From Conoideocrella luteorostrata (Eukaryota; Ascomycota; Sordariomycetes; Hypocreales; Clavicipitaceae), in NCBI GenBank assembly GCA_032433595.1, contig JASWJB010000017.1:1-64000 (forward strand): a stretch of DNA of 64,000 nt. Direction: 5' to 3'. The position numbers and the translations under genes were made by a program. The notes below the pieces were generated by a model. The model saw nothing but the letters and a program-made list of their open reading frames with translations, made no database searches and was not told the origin of the DNA. This document shows, in pieces, positions 42,457-54,500 of the stretch. Numbering within the stretch: the first letter of the stretch is position 1; every line of letters begins with the position of its first letter.

Positions 42457-45400
42457 ATGTTCAGTCCCTCGGTCGCAGAGGGTGGCCCGGCCACGGCGAC
42501 GAGATCTCGTCGTCGTCAGCGACCCAAGAGCACTGACAGCCTCGCCCAGCAACCAAAGGCTAAGCGCCAACGCCTTCCTCTCACCGAGCAGACTTTTGTC
42601 AATCCTGAAGCGCAGCCCGAAATGGTCGAGGCCGCCAAAGCCGACAAGATTGCAACTCTAGACCCCAAACAGGATTCCATCCTCTCGTCGGAGAATTTTC
42701 ACCAGACTCCCCGGAAGGAGTTGAATGTGCGAGCAAAGAAATCAAAACATGGTGACCGCGCCGCTAACAAAGGCGACGGAAGCCTCGTTCTGGTTGGTGA
42801 CACAAAAGTCTTACTCGTCGAGATTTGCTAGCTTGCTAACGGAAGATCTATCAAACTTTATAGACAAGCACAAGTGCATTCACGGTTTCGAAGCTGCCTG
42901 CTTTGCCCGACAGGATTCGCTCCGACTGGTCAGGGAACCAACAAGCCGACGTCTTTTCCACGCCGGGTTACGCTCTAAGCTTGACGGCTGGTCATGCCAT
43001 TGTCTGGGCTTACAACTCGACTTCGCAGTCTCCCGAGACGTTCACATTCACTCTTCCATCAGCGTCGAAACCGAGCGACCCCCTTCCAGTAGGATGTTTA
43101 GTGTCCCCATCAGCGTCATCAAACGAGCCTGGTCTCGTTGTGGTCATGTCCGGAAGTGGCAAGGTTGTTTTTTGGGAATCGATATCAAGCGCTGCAACCT
43201 TTGCGTTCATCAAGAAGGATCGATCTGGAGTTGAGCACATCATTTCGGGGATGTCTTCGAGTGAGAAGGTTGTTGCCATCACGAACGCCGAGTCCGCGGG
43301 CTTCATTTTGACCTTCAACACCGGCAGATTGGCCTACCTGAGCGTTCGCGACAGCCATGGGCGACCAGCCATCTCAGTGCATTTCTTGCGAACTAACCTT
43401 GCATCATCAACATCATCGTCAGGCGGCATATTTGGAAGTATTCGATACGCATTTTCCCACCTATCCCTGCGAGGCGACGTTGCAGCGGTCCGGGCTGACA
43501 GGTCATCTCGTGTGGGCGAGAGAAATATTGTTGCGCTCACCAGCAAGGGCAAACTTCAGTCGTGGAGAGTTCACCGCGGCGGCCACAATGAACCCATTGG
43601 CGAAGCTGATATGCGCGAACGACTGGTTTCAGCTCTCCAAGAAAATGACCCATTCAGTCAGGATTTGCCGGCAGATTCCTTTGAGGCCTTAGATTTCACC
43701 TATGTCCCAAAGGGATTGGATCCAAAATACCTGGAACTCAGTAGATTGAGCGATGCGATGGCAGCTGACAACGCCTTGGTACAACACCTGCTACTGCTTG
43801 TCTGTCTAACACGACGAAGCGTTTCGAGATATGCGTTGGTTGAGGTTATCTTGACACCCGGGGATTGCCAAGTAGGCATGATCCGACCCATTACTTCCTA
43901 TTCCACACCCATCACCGCGTCTGACCCGTCCCATACGGTTAGACCTCGTGTTTACCTTCCTCGTCCCGCTCTCGTCGCATTCGTTGTTTTTGATCGCGCC
44001 GCAGTAATTGCATCTGTGGCAGTTCCTCCCGAGTCGCCAGACTCACAACTGCAGTCAGACAACCACATCCTAACTCCATCCTTTGAGGATGTGGTAGACT
44101 TTCGCGAGGACAATATTTATGAGATTGTTGGGTCAGGATTTGAGGAGACTGCCTCCTCGGGTCACGACGAGAACCGATCATCCCTACGCAACAAGATCAA
44201 GAATCCGGCTGTTGTGCTCATGGTGCGCGGCGCAGGCGTCGTTCGCATTGTCACAACTGACGTTGATAAATTTGCAAGCGAACAGCCTCCTCAAGTTTCA
44301 GCTAAGAGCAAACTAGAGCAGGCCGTGTTCTTCGGATCCAAAAAGGACAGCCCTCTCATTTTCGACAGGCGGCAGGATATCAAGTTTACCAATGAGCAGC
44401 TCGGCGAGGCTGCCCTGCAAGTCAGCCACGAAATTCTCAGCTCCACGACGACATACATGTCCACTTTGCCAGCATCTGTGGAGGACAATCTTTCCGCGCG
44501 ATCCAACGCGTTAGAAAGGCTCATTCTTCATCTCAACACCATTGGTGCCGATCTAGACCGCAAAACCAAGTGGAATCTTCTATTCAACGCGGAAAAAATG
44601 CATGTTGCATCCTTGCTTTGGAAACGACACGAGATATTTACGTCTGCCCGACCTGCCGACGACAAGAAGAGTCTCATCGGACTTATTGTCGAGTTCATTC
44701 ACCAGGATCAGAAAACCAATCCCGTTGCCAGCAGTGGCGAGATTGACCGGGTCCGCCACTGGTTCGTCAACGACGTATTCCGACTCGAAATTTTCGTCGC
44801 CTGGGCATACGAAGTTATCAAAATTCTGTACAAAGACAACCTCCTCGATGATGTCAAAGTAACTACCATGCTAAGCGAGGCTATGGAGGTCAACATTGCA
44901 ACACAGGTCGGCGCGCACGAATTCCGAAGGAGCAATCTATCTCTCTACGGTCTCGGCAAGGAGCAACTGCGGATGGGTATTCTCCGAGACGACTACAAGA
45001 ACCTCGCTGAGCCGTGGACGGGCTGCTCTTATGTGGCCAATAACATCAAGCGGCTGTCGGATCTTTGCGATCAATGGTACAGGAAACACGAGCAGCTACG
45101 AGATGCGCCTAAGCAGCCGAACATGCCCGACCCGGCTATCATTGGCAAGATTTTTGACGAACTACCGGTCTTGACAGATGCCATGCTCACATCTGTTCTT
45201 GAATACGCCAGATGGGGGATGGCTAACTCTGAGAACAACAGATCCCTGTCTGAGGAATACGCCAAGACTTATGACGTTGACCGTCATGACAAGCCCATTG
45301 CTCTGGCCCAAGCCGGCAAGTGGGAACAGAGTTCCACGATTGCAGAGAAACACGGATGTCTCGACGCCCTGGCCGTGATTTTGCTGGACCACATAGAAAT

Positions 45401-46756
45401 ACTCGAGGCAAGCCTGGAAAACGAGGCCGTACTCTCTGGAGCAGAAGTCAAGAGCTTAAAGAACTTAAAACAGGCTAAGAAGACGCAGTTGGAAGACAGT
45501 TTCAGCAAGTACGGAGAGGTGTTTGCCTTTCCCGTGTATGAGTGTCTTCTTGAGAAGCATGGTGTTGAAGCTGTCCTGGAATTCGACCTAGATACACTCG
45601 GCTTCAAGACTAGGTTTCTTCGTAGCCGACCAGAACTTGCCCGGATCTCTTGGATCAATGATGTTCAGCAGGAAAAGGATGTCGACCACGCAGCTAATAC
45701 CCTGGTGGATCTGGCACTCAACAGCGAGGAACAGGTTTGGAAAAAGAAGATAGAGCTTAGTCTGGGTAAGCTTGCCCTGCTAGCCGAGGCTGAAGCCGAA
45801 ACCGAAACGGCAGGATCGAAGAATCACAACACCCTCAAGGTCAAGTCCGATGGTACGCGCTGCGAGGAACGACTTCGCCTGGTCGACAATGAGCTCATTG
45901 TGGTGCGCATTCAAGATCAGTTGTATGGGCAAATTGCACCGAGCACCTATGCTGCCGTAGATAGTGCTGCCGCTCTGAACTTTGCCATTGAAGCTCACAG
46001 CACCAACATTCCCCGACGACAAAAGGCGCTTCTTCAGTTGTTTTCTGATGGCATGGAGAAGCTACTCGACCACCAGGCTCTGAGTCCCATGTACCTCATC
46101 GACATGTTGACTCTTGTGTCCCTGAAGCCAGAAGCCAGGGATGAGATCGCTGACCCCTTTTGGATGGCTCTCAAGGTGGCCAACAACAGCTGTCATTCTG
46201 ATGAGATCAAGCAGGCCAAGAGACTTATCTGGAGGCGACTATTCATTCGAGATGACTGGCCCAAACTCAATGACACGCAAGGCAAAGGCGACCGTGAGGT
46301 GATAGAGGCGCTGGCTGAGACGGAGTTGTTTGCCATGCTTACCGACTGTATACGATATCGTAAGGCTCCTCCCCCCCGCCCTGCCCCTTCCCCAATATTC
46401 CGTGTGTATGATCTATTAACGCCTGCCTGTCAGAGGACCCCCGAGATCCGTTCCGCCCCATGCAACCCCAAGAAGCACTTGGTGTTTTCACGGAGCAACT
46501 AGACCGCCGCTTCCAAGGCTTTGCCGAAAGTGAGCAGTCCAAGCTCATTGAGGCCATGAACTGGGAAGACAAGCTCCTCAACCAGTACATTGAAAAGAAT
46601 CAGCTTGTGAAATGGGTCAAGGAAACCTTTGACACGGCTCAGATTGAGGTGGAAAATACAGCAGACGAGGTTACACGAGCGGGCGCCTCAGCAGAACAGG
46701 CAGCCTCCTCCATCTTTGATGGTGAGGCTGGCGTCGCGAGTGCCATACTTGCGTAA
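42457..46756 (+). CDS. NUP133: Nucleoporin Nup133
   Basis: Scaffold protein of the Y-complex (Nup84/Nup107 complex) of the nuclear pore. Exons 42457-42792, 42864-46359 and 46434-46756 join in frame to 1384 residues. The N-terminus is a disordered, basic segment (TRSRRRQRPKSTD). It is followed by the beta-propeller of the Nup133/Nup155 family: FTVSKLPALPDRIRSDW, YALSLTAGHAIVWAYNS, VVVMSGSGKVVFWESI. The C-terminal half is an alpha-helical stack (e.g. NALERLILHLNTIGADLDRK, LLDHQALSPMYLIDMLTLVS). The last exon reads DPFRPMQPQEALGVFTEQLD and ends with a charged helix. The intron 1 donor is a weak GTTGGT, but it is the only one giving the conserved junction; intron 2 is GTAAGG with CTATTAAC. Confidence 0.92.
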
Positions 46757-47602
46757 TCCCAAGTGGGTAAGCAGGGGGTTGAAGCGACTACAAAACATTG
46801 GGCGGCGTTATATATCAGCAATCATTTCACTCTCTTTTGTTCTTCCGTATCGATGCCGAAAAGAACATTTGTATATTAAAAAAACTGAGAAGGGCCGATG
46901 GATAAAGAAGGGTACAGAAGTTCCGTTTGATGCATAAACTGGCTTTTTAAGAAGGAGCATTCAATCTCTACGGTTCGGCTTTCTTCATTTTTTGGGTTAT
47001 AGGAGGGGGAAATAATGAATACAAACGTGCTCTGTAGCGGGTAGCTGATGCACCTGCACCTCAAATCCTCTTCTTTTGATGTCAGTGAATGTGGCACGTG
47101 GCTGTTAACGAAGAGCAGCTTGTATGACTACATCACATTGTTTTTGGAATATTTGTGTTGTTGGTGTCAAACATGTATCATCATTATTCTCGGTTTACAT
47201 ACATGATGAACCCATGTTTCTTTTTCGTTCACATCATGCCTTGAACCCGTAATCAGGAGCATTTATTTCTTTTGTATCAATCTTGTGATCTCCCTCGCAT
47301 GTAAAAGAACAGGTTGGACATTCCCCCTGCCCCCCAGCGTCACCTTCTTCCAAACCTGTCTCGAGATTTTTCGCCATTTCATCGCCCGCCGGTTTTTCTC
47401 CCATCTTTTCTATAACACATACCAATTTCCGATGTACATAATTCCATTTTAACGAAAACTGAAAATTATATGAATGAAAAAAAGGGAGGGGGGTAACGGT
47501 GGGTGGTATGGCATAAGGTAGCTGGCAGGGACGAAGCATAAAGGAAGGAGATGGTGACGGGGATTGCATAGGTATATTTCGATTTCGAGCGGTGAGCAAG
47601 AA
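46757..47602. other. Intergenic region between convergent NUP133 and eIF2-beta
   Basis: About 850 bp of T-rich 3' flanks. One 121-residue frame on the minus strand (47234-47599) has no motif and looks like read-out of the eIF2-beta 3' end. Nothing else is recognised. Confidence 0.5.
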
Positions 47603-48583
47603 TTAAACCTTCATCTTCTTTCTCTTGCCGACCTGGGCGGAGAAACCTGTCTTGATGGCCGTGACGGAACGTCGTGAGCCGCAGTTGTTGCAGGTGACGA
47701 AGTAGAGACGGTTTTCGCCCTTGCTGAGCTCCGTGTCGGGGGACTTGCAGGTTTTGCAAGTGACGTATTCGACTGTTCCCAACGTCAGATTAATCGTTTC
47801 TTCAAAGGAACATGTAGAGTGGGCGGAATGGAGGAGAAGAAGGCACTCACTGATATACTTTCGAACCATGCCCTCAATCTGTTTCTGCTGGAACCGACCC
47901 TTGATGACCAATCTCCTACTTCCGTCAACAGAGCCATTGGTTCCCAGTTCGGCAAACAGATAGGCAGTCAGATGGTCCTCCGTCCGCTTCATGCGTTTAC
48001 AAATGTCGGCAATATTGGCAAACACTGTTTTCCTGTTTCCTTCACGCATGCACTGAGGAGGGGGAATCTTGAAGCTCTTGGCGCCGGAGATGGTGTGGTC
48101 GGGGTTCTTTTGTGATAGCTGGTGGAAGAACCGCTCGAGAAGCAGACTGTAACCAATGTTCTTTGTCTCGTCGTGCGCCCAGACGCCCGTGCCGGCATCC
48201 ATGTCTCCAGTCTCTTCATCGACCGTGGTGGCATCAGCGGCCTCCTTGGCATCCTTGACCTCGAGGTCCTTCAGCTGGCGGGCGAACTCGTCTTCCTCGG
48301 TGGCCTCCTTGGTCTTGACCTTCTTCTTCTTCTTCTTCTTTAGCAGGGTGAGGTCGAGACCTCCATCCTCGGCCGGGGGGCCATCGTCGGTAGCGGCTTG
48401 AGCTGACGCGTCAGTAAAGGCTCCCAGGGCGGCAGACAACGGCGGCGTACGAGGCGTATGGGACTGAGCCGAGTCCTTGGGCTCCTCGGTGGCGGTCACC
48501 ATTGTGACTGCGCCGTCTGCGTCTACTACGATTTGTTCGTCGGTAAAAGTGACGGATTTACGAGACTTGCGCTCTTCTTGGTC
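47603..48583 (-). CDS. SUI3: Translation initiation factor eIF2 subunit beta
   Basis: Part of the eIF2 GTP/Met-tRNA ternary complex that brings initiator tRNA to the ribosome. Exons 48583-47851 and 47772-47603 give at least 300 residues. Features are a lysine block LLKKKKKKKVKTK, the domain opening NIGYSLLLERFFHQLSQKNP, and FANIADICKRMKRTEDHLTA. LVIKGRFQQKQIEGMVRKYI follows, then the C4 zinc ribbon EYVTCKTCKSPDTEL ... CNNCGSRRSVTAIKTGF. The 5' end is unresolved: the conserved-looking ERKSRKSVTFTDEQIVVDAD begins at a good CAG acceptor (48584-48586), but no in-frame ATG precedes it. The next in-frame ATG is at 48502 (CACAATGGTG context), giving 273 residues. The span given includes the exon to its acceptor. 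Confidence 0.93.
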   Translation of the reverse strand, partial: DQEERKSRKSVTFTDEQIVVDADGAVTMVTATEEPKDSAQSHTPRTPPLSAALGAFTDASAQAATDDGPPAEDGGLDLTLLKKKKKKKVKTKEATEEDEFARQLKDLEVKDAKEAADATTVDEETGDMDAGTGVWAHDETKNIGYSLLLERFFHQLSQKNPDHTISGAKSFKIPPPQCMREGNRKTVFANIADICKRMKRTEDHLTAYLFAELGTNGSVDGSRRLVIKGRFQQKQIEGMVRKYISECLLLLHSAHSTCSFEETINLTLGTVEYVTCKTCKSPDTELSKGENRLYFVTCNNCGSRRSVTAIKTGFSAQVGKRKKMKV

Positions 48584-49933
48584 CTGCAAGAAATGACGAG
48601 TGACGCAGTTAGCGTTTGTTTGACAGCATGGGTGGGCAAACAAGTATGTGAGCAGAAGTGCGAGATAAGAAACACAAAGAGGCCGAAAACGAACAGTACT
48701 ATCGATATGCGGCGCCTTAACGATGATCGTCGTCGTCGTCGTCGTCTTCGTCGTTGGTGAAATGCGGAAGGCGAAAGGCGGAAGAAAATAACAATAATTT
48801 TGAGGGGGAATGAGTCAAACTCGACCAAGTCTCAAGACACCACGGCAGCACACCAATAGAAAGTGGGTGTATTGGTGAAGGCAAAAATGGCGGATTGTGG
48901 ATGATATTTGGTCCAGTCAGAGAGGAAGGTGGGGTAAAATTATTTGTGCTTGTATCTTTTATGCGTGGTGTGTGTGCTGGTATGCCGGACGTGGAGGGAG
49001 GGGGGGCAAAGAGTGCTGATATACTCCGTATCGCCTGCGGCATGAAGTTTGTGAACACATGCTGGCGTGGACGATACCTGGGGGTGGACAAAAACTTTAT
49101 GCCTCCCCCCTTGTACGGAGGACCCCGAACTGGCACAGGGCTTGCTGCTCGGCCCGGTAGGTGGTCCGGCGACTGGCCATCAACAGCCCGGTTGCGTTGC
49201 AGCCCAGTACAGCAAATGGCGGAAGTATAATGGTGTAGTGCCCCGAAAAGTCAAACCGAAAAATAATTACTCACTCCGTTCTCCATGATGGAACTTCAGG
49301 CAGTCCAAGATGCCAGCAGGATGAGACTACCGTGTCTTCACCTTCCGTAACCAGCTTCTCCAAAATAGTCGTAGTGAGTGACTCAGAATTGGTGCAAGCG
49401 ATAGCGTGCCGCTTCCCCCCTGGTAGGGCTTTTCCGTATTCCAAGAGAAAATAACCCAAATAAGCTCAGGCGCGGGATATTCGATTACCAGCACGCAAAT
49501 GCACGCCTGGTTCTCGAAATCGTTGCAGAAGCAGGATTTATGCACGGTGATAAGAGACGTCAGTTGAGCCGAGTTCGTGTCATGCTACACAAATGCCGCC
49601 TACAGTTGTCAGCCCAAGCCTGTGACATTCGTTTGCGCGTTGATCACGTGCCATATCATGTGAGGATGCGAGGACGCTGCTGCTACATGACGATGCCCGG
49701 GAACCAATCATTGCACCGGGTGAATGGCCGACGCGAGCTGGATATGGTGAGGATCGGAGCGTGCTATATTCTAACATGAATACGACATTCTGAGGACACT
49801 TCCGCTTTTCCCTGCCTCTTTATCGCGAGCCTGCACCTCTCACGCCAATGCTGCCAGAAGCCTGAGCATTCTCCGCCGTCTCTGTCCCCTCAACCCCCTC
49901 CCCGGACCTTAACGCCGAACAGCATCATTAGCC
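48584..49933. other. Intergenic region upstream of eIF2-beta and Mim2-like gene
   Basis: Divergent spacer of ~1.35 kb. It has a CGT trinucleotide run (48728-48752), a TACTCCGTA copy at 49022-49030, and short purine-rich tracts. No supported gene apart from a possible missing first exon of eIF2-beta. Confidence 0.45.
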
Positions 49934-50245
49934 ATGGCAGCCGCCGAATCCCTCATCGACCTCCAATACAGCGAGAAAGAAGACGACATCGACTCTCTTC
50001 CCTCCACATCAACATCCACATCCACCGATATCTACTCCGAGGACGAGTCCGATGCCCAGGCCGAATGGGAAAGGTCACTTGAGCAGCTGCAGCTCCTGCT
50101 GACAATGATGATTGTTCCGTGGATGGGAAAGTACTTTGGCAGGAAATTTGCCTACTGGAGTATGGCAGCCCGCATGTTGAAGATAATCAAGAGTGGCTAT
50201 ACTGACGTGAACAGGTTGGTCACGATACATGGAATGGATGCATAA
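49934..50245 (+). CDS. Small acidic/helical protein resembling Mim2 (mitochondrial import)
   Basis: A 103-residue frame from ATG in GCCATGGCAG context. It has an acidic, Ser/Thr-rich N-terminus (SEKEDDIDSLPSTSTSTST, DEDESDAQAEWE-like), then one amphipathic/hydrophobic helix SLEQLQLLLTMMIVPWMGKY followed by FGRKFAYWSMAARM. The acidic head plus ExSLxQLxLLxxMxxVPxxGKxxGRKxAYW resembles fungal Mim2, the small partner of Mim1 in the mitochondrial outer-membrane insertase. The last ~15 residues may be replaced by splicing at the AACAG/GTTGG site (50213). The family call is by pattern recall and moderately secure. Confidence 0.55.
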   Translation: MAAAESLIDLQYSEKEDDIDSLPSTSTSTSTDIYSEDESDAQAEWERSLEQLQLLLTMMIVPWMGKYFGRKFAYWSMAARMLKIIKSGYTDVNRLVTIHGMDA

Positions 50246-51017
50246 CGTGGAGGTGCGATGGACGAACAAAAAGGCATTCAAGGCAGTTGGAATAGCAGAG
50301 ACGGCTGCCACGTTATAACATAATGTCATTAGAATTATGAGGGTTAATGAAGGCTGGCCGGCTTGAGCAATTTATCACCGCTATGAGTAAGACGGTTGCT
50401 GGAGCTAGAAACTCGGTTATTCCAACCAAACTAGAGGATTTAACTCCCAATCGAAGTGGGAGATCATGTATAGAACTACATTTTGGGTCTGGCGTTGAAT
50501 TCGTAACAACTCCACTGATAGATATTTAGCCTGTTGACGACAGGTCACATATTCCGCGAATCAGCATATATATCATTGATATACCTGCCGTCATAACCTT
50601 GATTACCATTAATGCATACGCACTCGGCGTCGTCGTTATAAAGATTGGTTATACACAGTATGCGAATTCCCATATTCCAAATTCGTCGTTAGCACCATAA
50701 ACTCCCTCGAAGCAAATCCCCCTTTTCCACTTCATTATCCGTTTCTGTCGTTACGTCGACAGCCACCTCATCCATATGTAGTGTCCACCGAAGCCCCACT
50801 GGATATCGTCGCCTAGATAAAAAGCTCTCGTTTACACAGGACAGCATTTATCCCACCATCCATCGACTTGCTAGAAGCCTTAGACGCCTGAAAACAAAAT
50901 GTACATTAACTTCAAGTCCGGGATAGAGCCAATTGATGGCGGGCAGAACAAAACAGACGCAAAACATGAGAGTTCTGGCCTGATTTGTCTGGGCTTCTCG
51001 GGGGAGAGCAGCCCTTT
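50246..51017. other. Intergenic region, nothing recognised
   Basis: 3' flanks of the Mim2-like gene and of NCE102; short open frames only. Confidence 0.5.
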
Positions 51018-51539
51018 TTAAACGCCGACCTGGGACATATTGGGCCTACCGGTGCGGATGGAACCTCCGAGACCGCTGCGGCTTTCCTTGACGGTGAAGA
51101 ACAGGGCAGCGCTGAAGGACGCAAAGAGGAACCACATGAAAACCGTGCTCGCCTGGATCTCGCGGCAGCGCTTCTCGGTGTCGTCGGAGCCGTAGGCGAT
51201 CCAGTCGCCAGGGAAAGACGAGACGTTAATGTTGCCGCAGTTGGGAGCGCGCAATTTGGCGGACAAAACAATGGCATCGATAAAGGTAAACAGGACGGCC
51301 AGGATGTCCATAGGCAGCATGATGATGGCGCGGCCTAAGCTGGTAATGACTGCCGACGCGAGACCATACAAGCTGACCACCCATGACAGGGCGGCGACAA
51401 ACATGGTGAAATTGATGGCGGCCATGGCCGATGACGATGCGTTGACATTGCTGGCAATAACGTTACCAATGAGCGCGGTGATGAGCAAAGTCCACAGCAG
51501 CGCGGTCGCTCGGATAATGACGTTGAAGATACCAGACAT
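51018..51539 (-). CDS. NCE102: Nce102-type MARVEL-domain membrane protein
   Basis: Single exon, 173 residues, the same length as yeast Nce102, an eisosome/MCC plasma-membrane organiser and sphingolipid sensor. Four hydrophobic segments are visible: IIRATALLWTLLITALIGNV (~res 8-27), INFTMFVAALSWVVSLYGLA (~42-61), IIMLPMDILAVLFTFIDAIV (~71-90) and ASTVFMWFLFASFSAALFFT (~129-148). A loop with two Cys (APNCGNINVS ... EKRCREIQ) lies between the third and fourth, as in the family. The short cytosolic tail carries SGLGGSIRTGRP. The start ATG is the first in frame. The family match is by topology and motif. Confidence 0.88.
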   Translation of the reverse strand: MSGIFNVIIRATALLWTLLITALIGNVIASNVNASSSAMAAINFTMFVAALSWVVSLYGLASAVITSLGRAIIMLPMDILAVLFTFIDAIVLSAKLRAPNCGNINVSSFPGDWIAYGSDDTEKRCREIQASTVFMWFLFASFSAALFFTVKESRSGLGGSIRTGRPNMSQVGV

Positions 51540-54500
51540 TGTGGCTGCAGCGCGTTCGGAAGAATTTCGTGATGTTGATAGAGGAAGATTTTGCGAGTCC
51601 CGGCGGTAGAGGAGACCAGGGGCTTAAGTAAAACTGGAATGGATTGGGCTGTGTTGTGTTGGTGGTGGATAATAGTCGTTGTACCCCAGGATAAAAAGTA
51701 AAACAACGGGACAAAGGATGGTCTCAATGACTCTGACGGGGTGGATATTAGTTCGTTAGGCTGAGGACTAAGGGAGGAGATTTTTGGGTAATTAAAGAGA
51801 ATCAAGACGACCAGGAAGCTGCGGATGGCCGGCGGCGACTGGCGCTATTTGTCTAAACGGCGCCGGCAAGCCTGTGAACCGTGATTACAATACAAACGAC
51901 TACTCCGTAACTGGTTATGGAGCACTTCGTACTCCGCATAGCAACGAACTGACTGACTGACTGGCTACGACGGGTCTGCGGCGCTGCATTGTGAGTTTCC
52001 GGAGCGATCGGCAGTTGCGAGGGCAGGCGGGCCCTTCCAAAAGGATGATGCATCAAAACTATGGTATGACCTCACCGGGCTTGACTGGCGCCGAAAGACG
52101 TAAACCCAATTTACTCTGCTCGGCCAGGCTCCACAAGCTGCTCCAAGCTTCGGCCAATCACACCATGTCGCCTAGGTTCGCCAATCTGTTTCGGAGACAA
52201 ACCTGAAATTCAGCATCACCATCCACTGGTCCTCAGGCGTGCATTGACGGATGGTAGGCGCTGGTGTACATGCAATTCGTGGTTCTGCGGTCAGCAAAAC
52301 GCATCCTGCTCATGAGACAAGTGGTGCACAGCTGCTGCGTGTCCATTGCCGGCTTGGTTGGTAGTTTGATGCTGTTGACTAGCTGCGTCGTCCAACGCAG
52401 CCGCAGCAGCAGCAGCGGCACCGCCGCCGCCAATGAAACCAGCATGCAAGCGCCGTTGCTGTAGCGGCATTCGATGTTGACGTCCAGTTGCTCCGCCGCA
52501 GCCCCTGCACTTGAAACCCCTACCCAAGAATCTGTGAGGGTCATTGTGAGGGTCATCTGCAGCCCCGTCTGCGCCGTACCGCATAAACTTCTCGTTCTTT
52601 CTATTTTTCGAGTGACAAGTTTCATCTACCCGCTTGTGGCTCTTGGTGCCAACGCCAACCGCCCAACCTGGCTTTCTATCCCGCCGGGGCTGTCATGATG
52701 CTTCGTACGTCTCCGGACGGAGCCAAGCCCAAACTCTGCAGGCCCTGCAGTGGATCCGTCTCGGCCTCGAAGCGCCTAGCACCACTGGCACAAGCTCCGG
52801 CGGGTCACGGTGTCGTCATTTGTCTTTGGCCATGACTTTCATTAGTTACTGTCCGCAGCATCTTAGCCTCCCATCTGCAACGCCTTACCCGCTCTGTCTT
52901 CTGACCTGGAACGTTTGTTTTCCGGATCAACCGAGCAGGCTGTCCCTGTAGTGGGACCTATCAAAACGTCATCGTCCGGGTCTTGTCTGCATCCCTAGGT
53001 TTATACTGGCATCGCAACACAACTTGCCGCCTGTACTCCGTAATGACTCCTCGATTCCCTCTATTCCCTCTATTAGGCATGGCGGTCTATAAAGTAGCAC
53101 GAGCGTCACTTTGCAGCCCGCCGAAGCGTCTGCAACTTTTCGCCGCAAGCTCTTTGCTAACTTTACCCGAAACACGGGGCATTTTCTGCCTTCACCATCT
53201 TTGTGCGCGGGTTGTTGGAAGGATTTGTATGACTCATGAAAGCTCATAAATCACTGTTCATCCTGTATTCGAAGCCGGCATACCACATTACTACAAGGCT
53301 CGTTACCCGACACGCAAAATATTATTGAAGCAAAGCGCCGAATGTATCAGATTCAAAAGGAACACTTCATGCTAGGGGCTGCTTGATTATCTGGGCTTGT
53401 GCGCAGTAGAACAGAACGCAAATTTTTGGCACTCCGGCCAAGCCCATACAGTCGGCGGTTCGAGTCTGTAACAGATTTCCATCCTCTGATGCAAGATACA
53501 GCATGGAGTAAGCCACCATTGTGCCATGTCGGGAAACAATAACTACGAGTGATTATCGTATATTAGCGTCTTTTCCTATAAAAGTACCGAGTAGGAAAGA
53601 AAGCAGTGAATTTATGTTCCGGACGGAGTACGTCGTCTTGCATTGAAGCTACCTTTGGCCTTGGCGCCGGCATGTCCATCCACGATCCACTTTTCTTGTC
53701 GTCGTCAACTACCGCGTTCAATACGTCAGTTACAAGCTACAATACTTATTCCGGCAGCCGAATAACTAACCAGTTATCAACAGCATTGGAAGAAACAGTA
53801 ATTCCCAACTACCTCGACCAATTCATCTTCTGACGGAACAGCAATCAAGTGATATTGTAGTTCTTAGGGGCCGGTGGCAGTAATATCATTCGCAGGAGCG
53901 GATGGATAATGCAGCCAGTCAACAAGCATCGTTACCTATACTCTCATCTGATTCGAAGCAAAATCCGCAATCTGGCCATTTCAAGAAAAATTGTGTAAGA
54001 GAACGGCTATCTGCGCCCCCCCTCCCCCCCCAAAAAAAGAAGAAGCAGAAAAGAAGAAGAGGAAACAAACTCGTCAATATAGAATTACAACAACGCTGAC
54101 CACAACAGCGCCTGCATTCCTATCCTATATCCTTCTGTCCTTGTGAGAACATGCCCTCTAGCGGTTTGGTCATCAGGACATTAGACGGGCGCTTCTGTAT
54201 CATATCGTCCCGCAGGAGGATGCTCCGCCTGCATGACAGGACCGCCATAAGCGGCACTTCCTGATGAAAGATGAGGCGCACATGACGAAGCGCGCCCAAA
54301 CACCGCACAGCACAGCCTGGTGCGAATGGCGAAGGCCAGCTGTAATAGTGCCGACTGTGGCGGTGCCAACGACTGGCCAACTCAGCAGCACCCACATTCC
54401 CATCTCATGTCCTCGCGTACGTGAGAGCTTTACACAGCCGAAATCCACTGCTCAAGAACAGTCCAGCGAAGCGGGGACAAGCTGCCGACGACGAACCCAT

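Noticed and set aside
47234..47599. 121-residue minus-strand frame
   Set aside because: It lies in the eIF2-beta 3' flank, has biased low-complexity composition and no motif.
48717..49136. 139-residue minus-strand frame upstream of eIF2-beta
   Set aside because: Pro/Ser-rich with a DDDDDDD end from a CGT repeat; it cannot be spliced in frame to eIF2-beta by a clear donor and lacks similarity.
52395..52432. CRISPR-like or coding trinucleotide array
   Set aside because: It is a short GCN microsatellite without spacers; the genome is fungal and no CRISPR array is present.
53440..53490. tRNA-like B box (GGTTCGAGTCTGT)
   Set aside because: The flanking bases do not form T, acceptor or anticodon stems, and no A box lies at the right distance.
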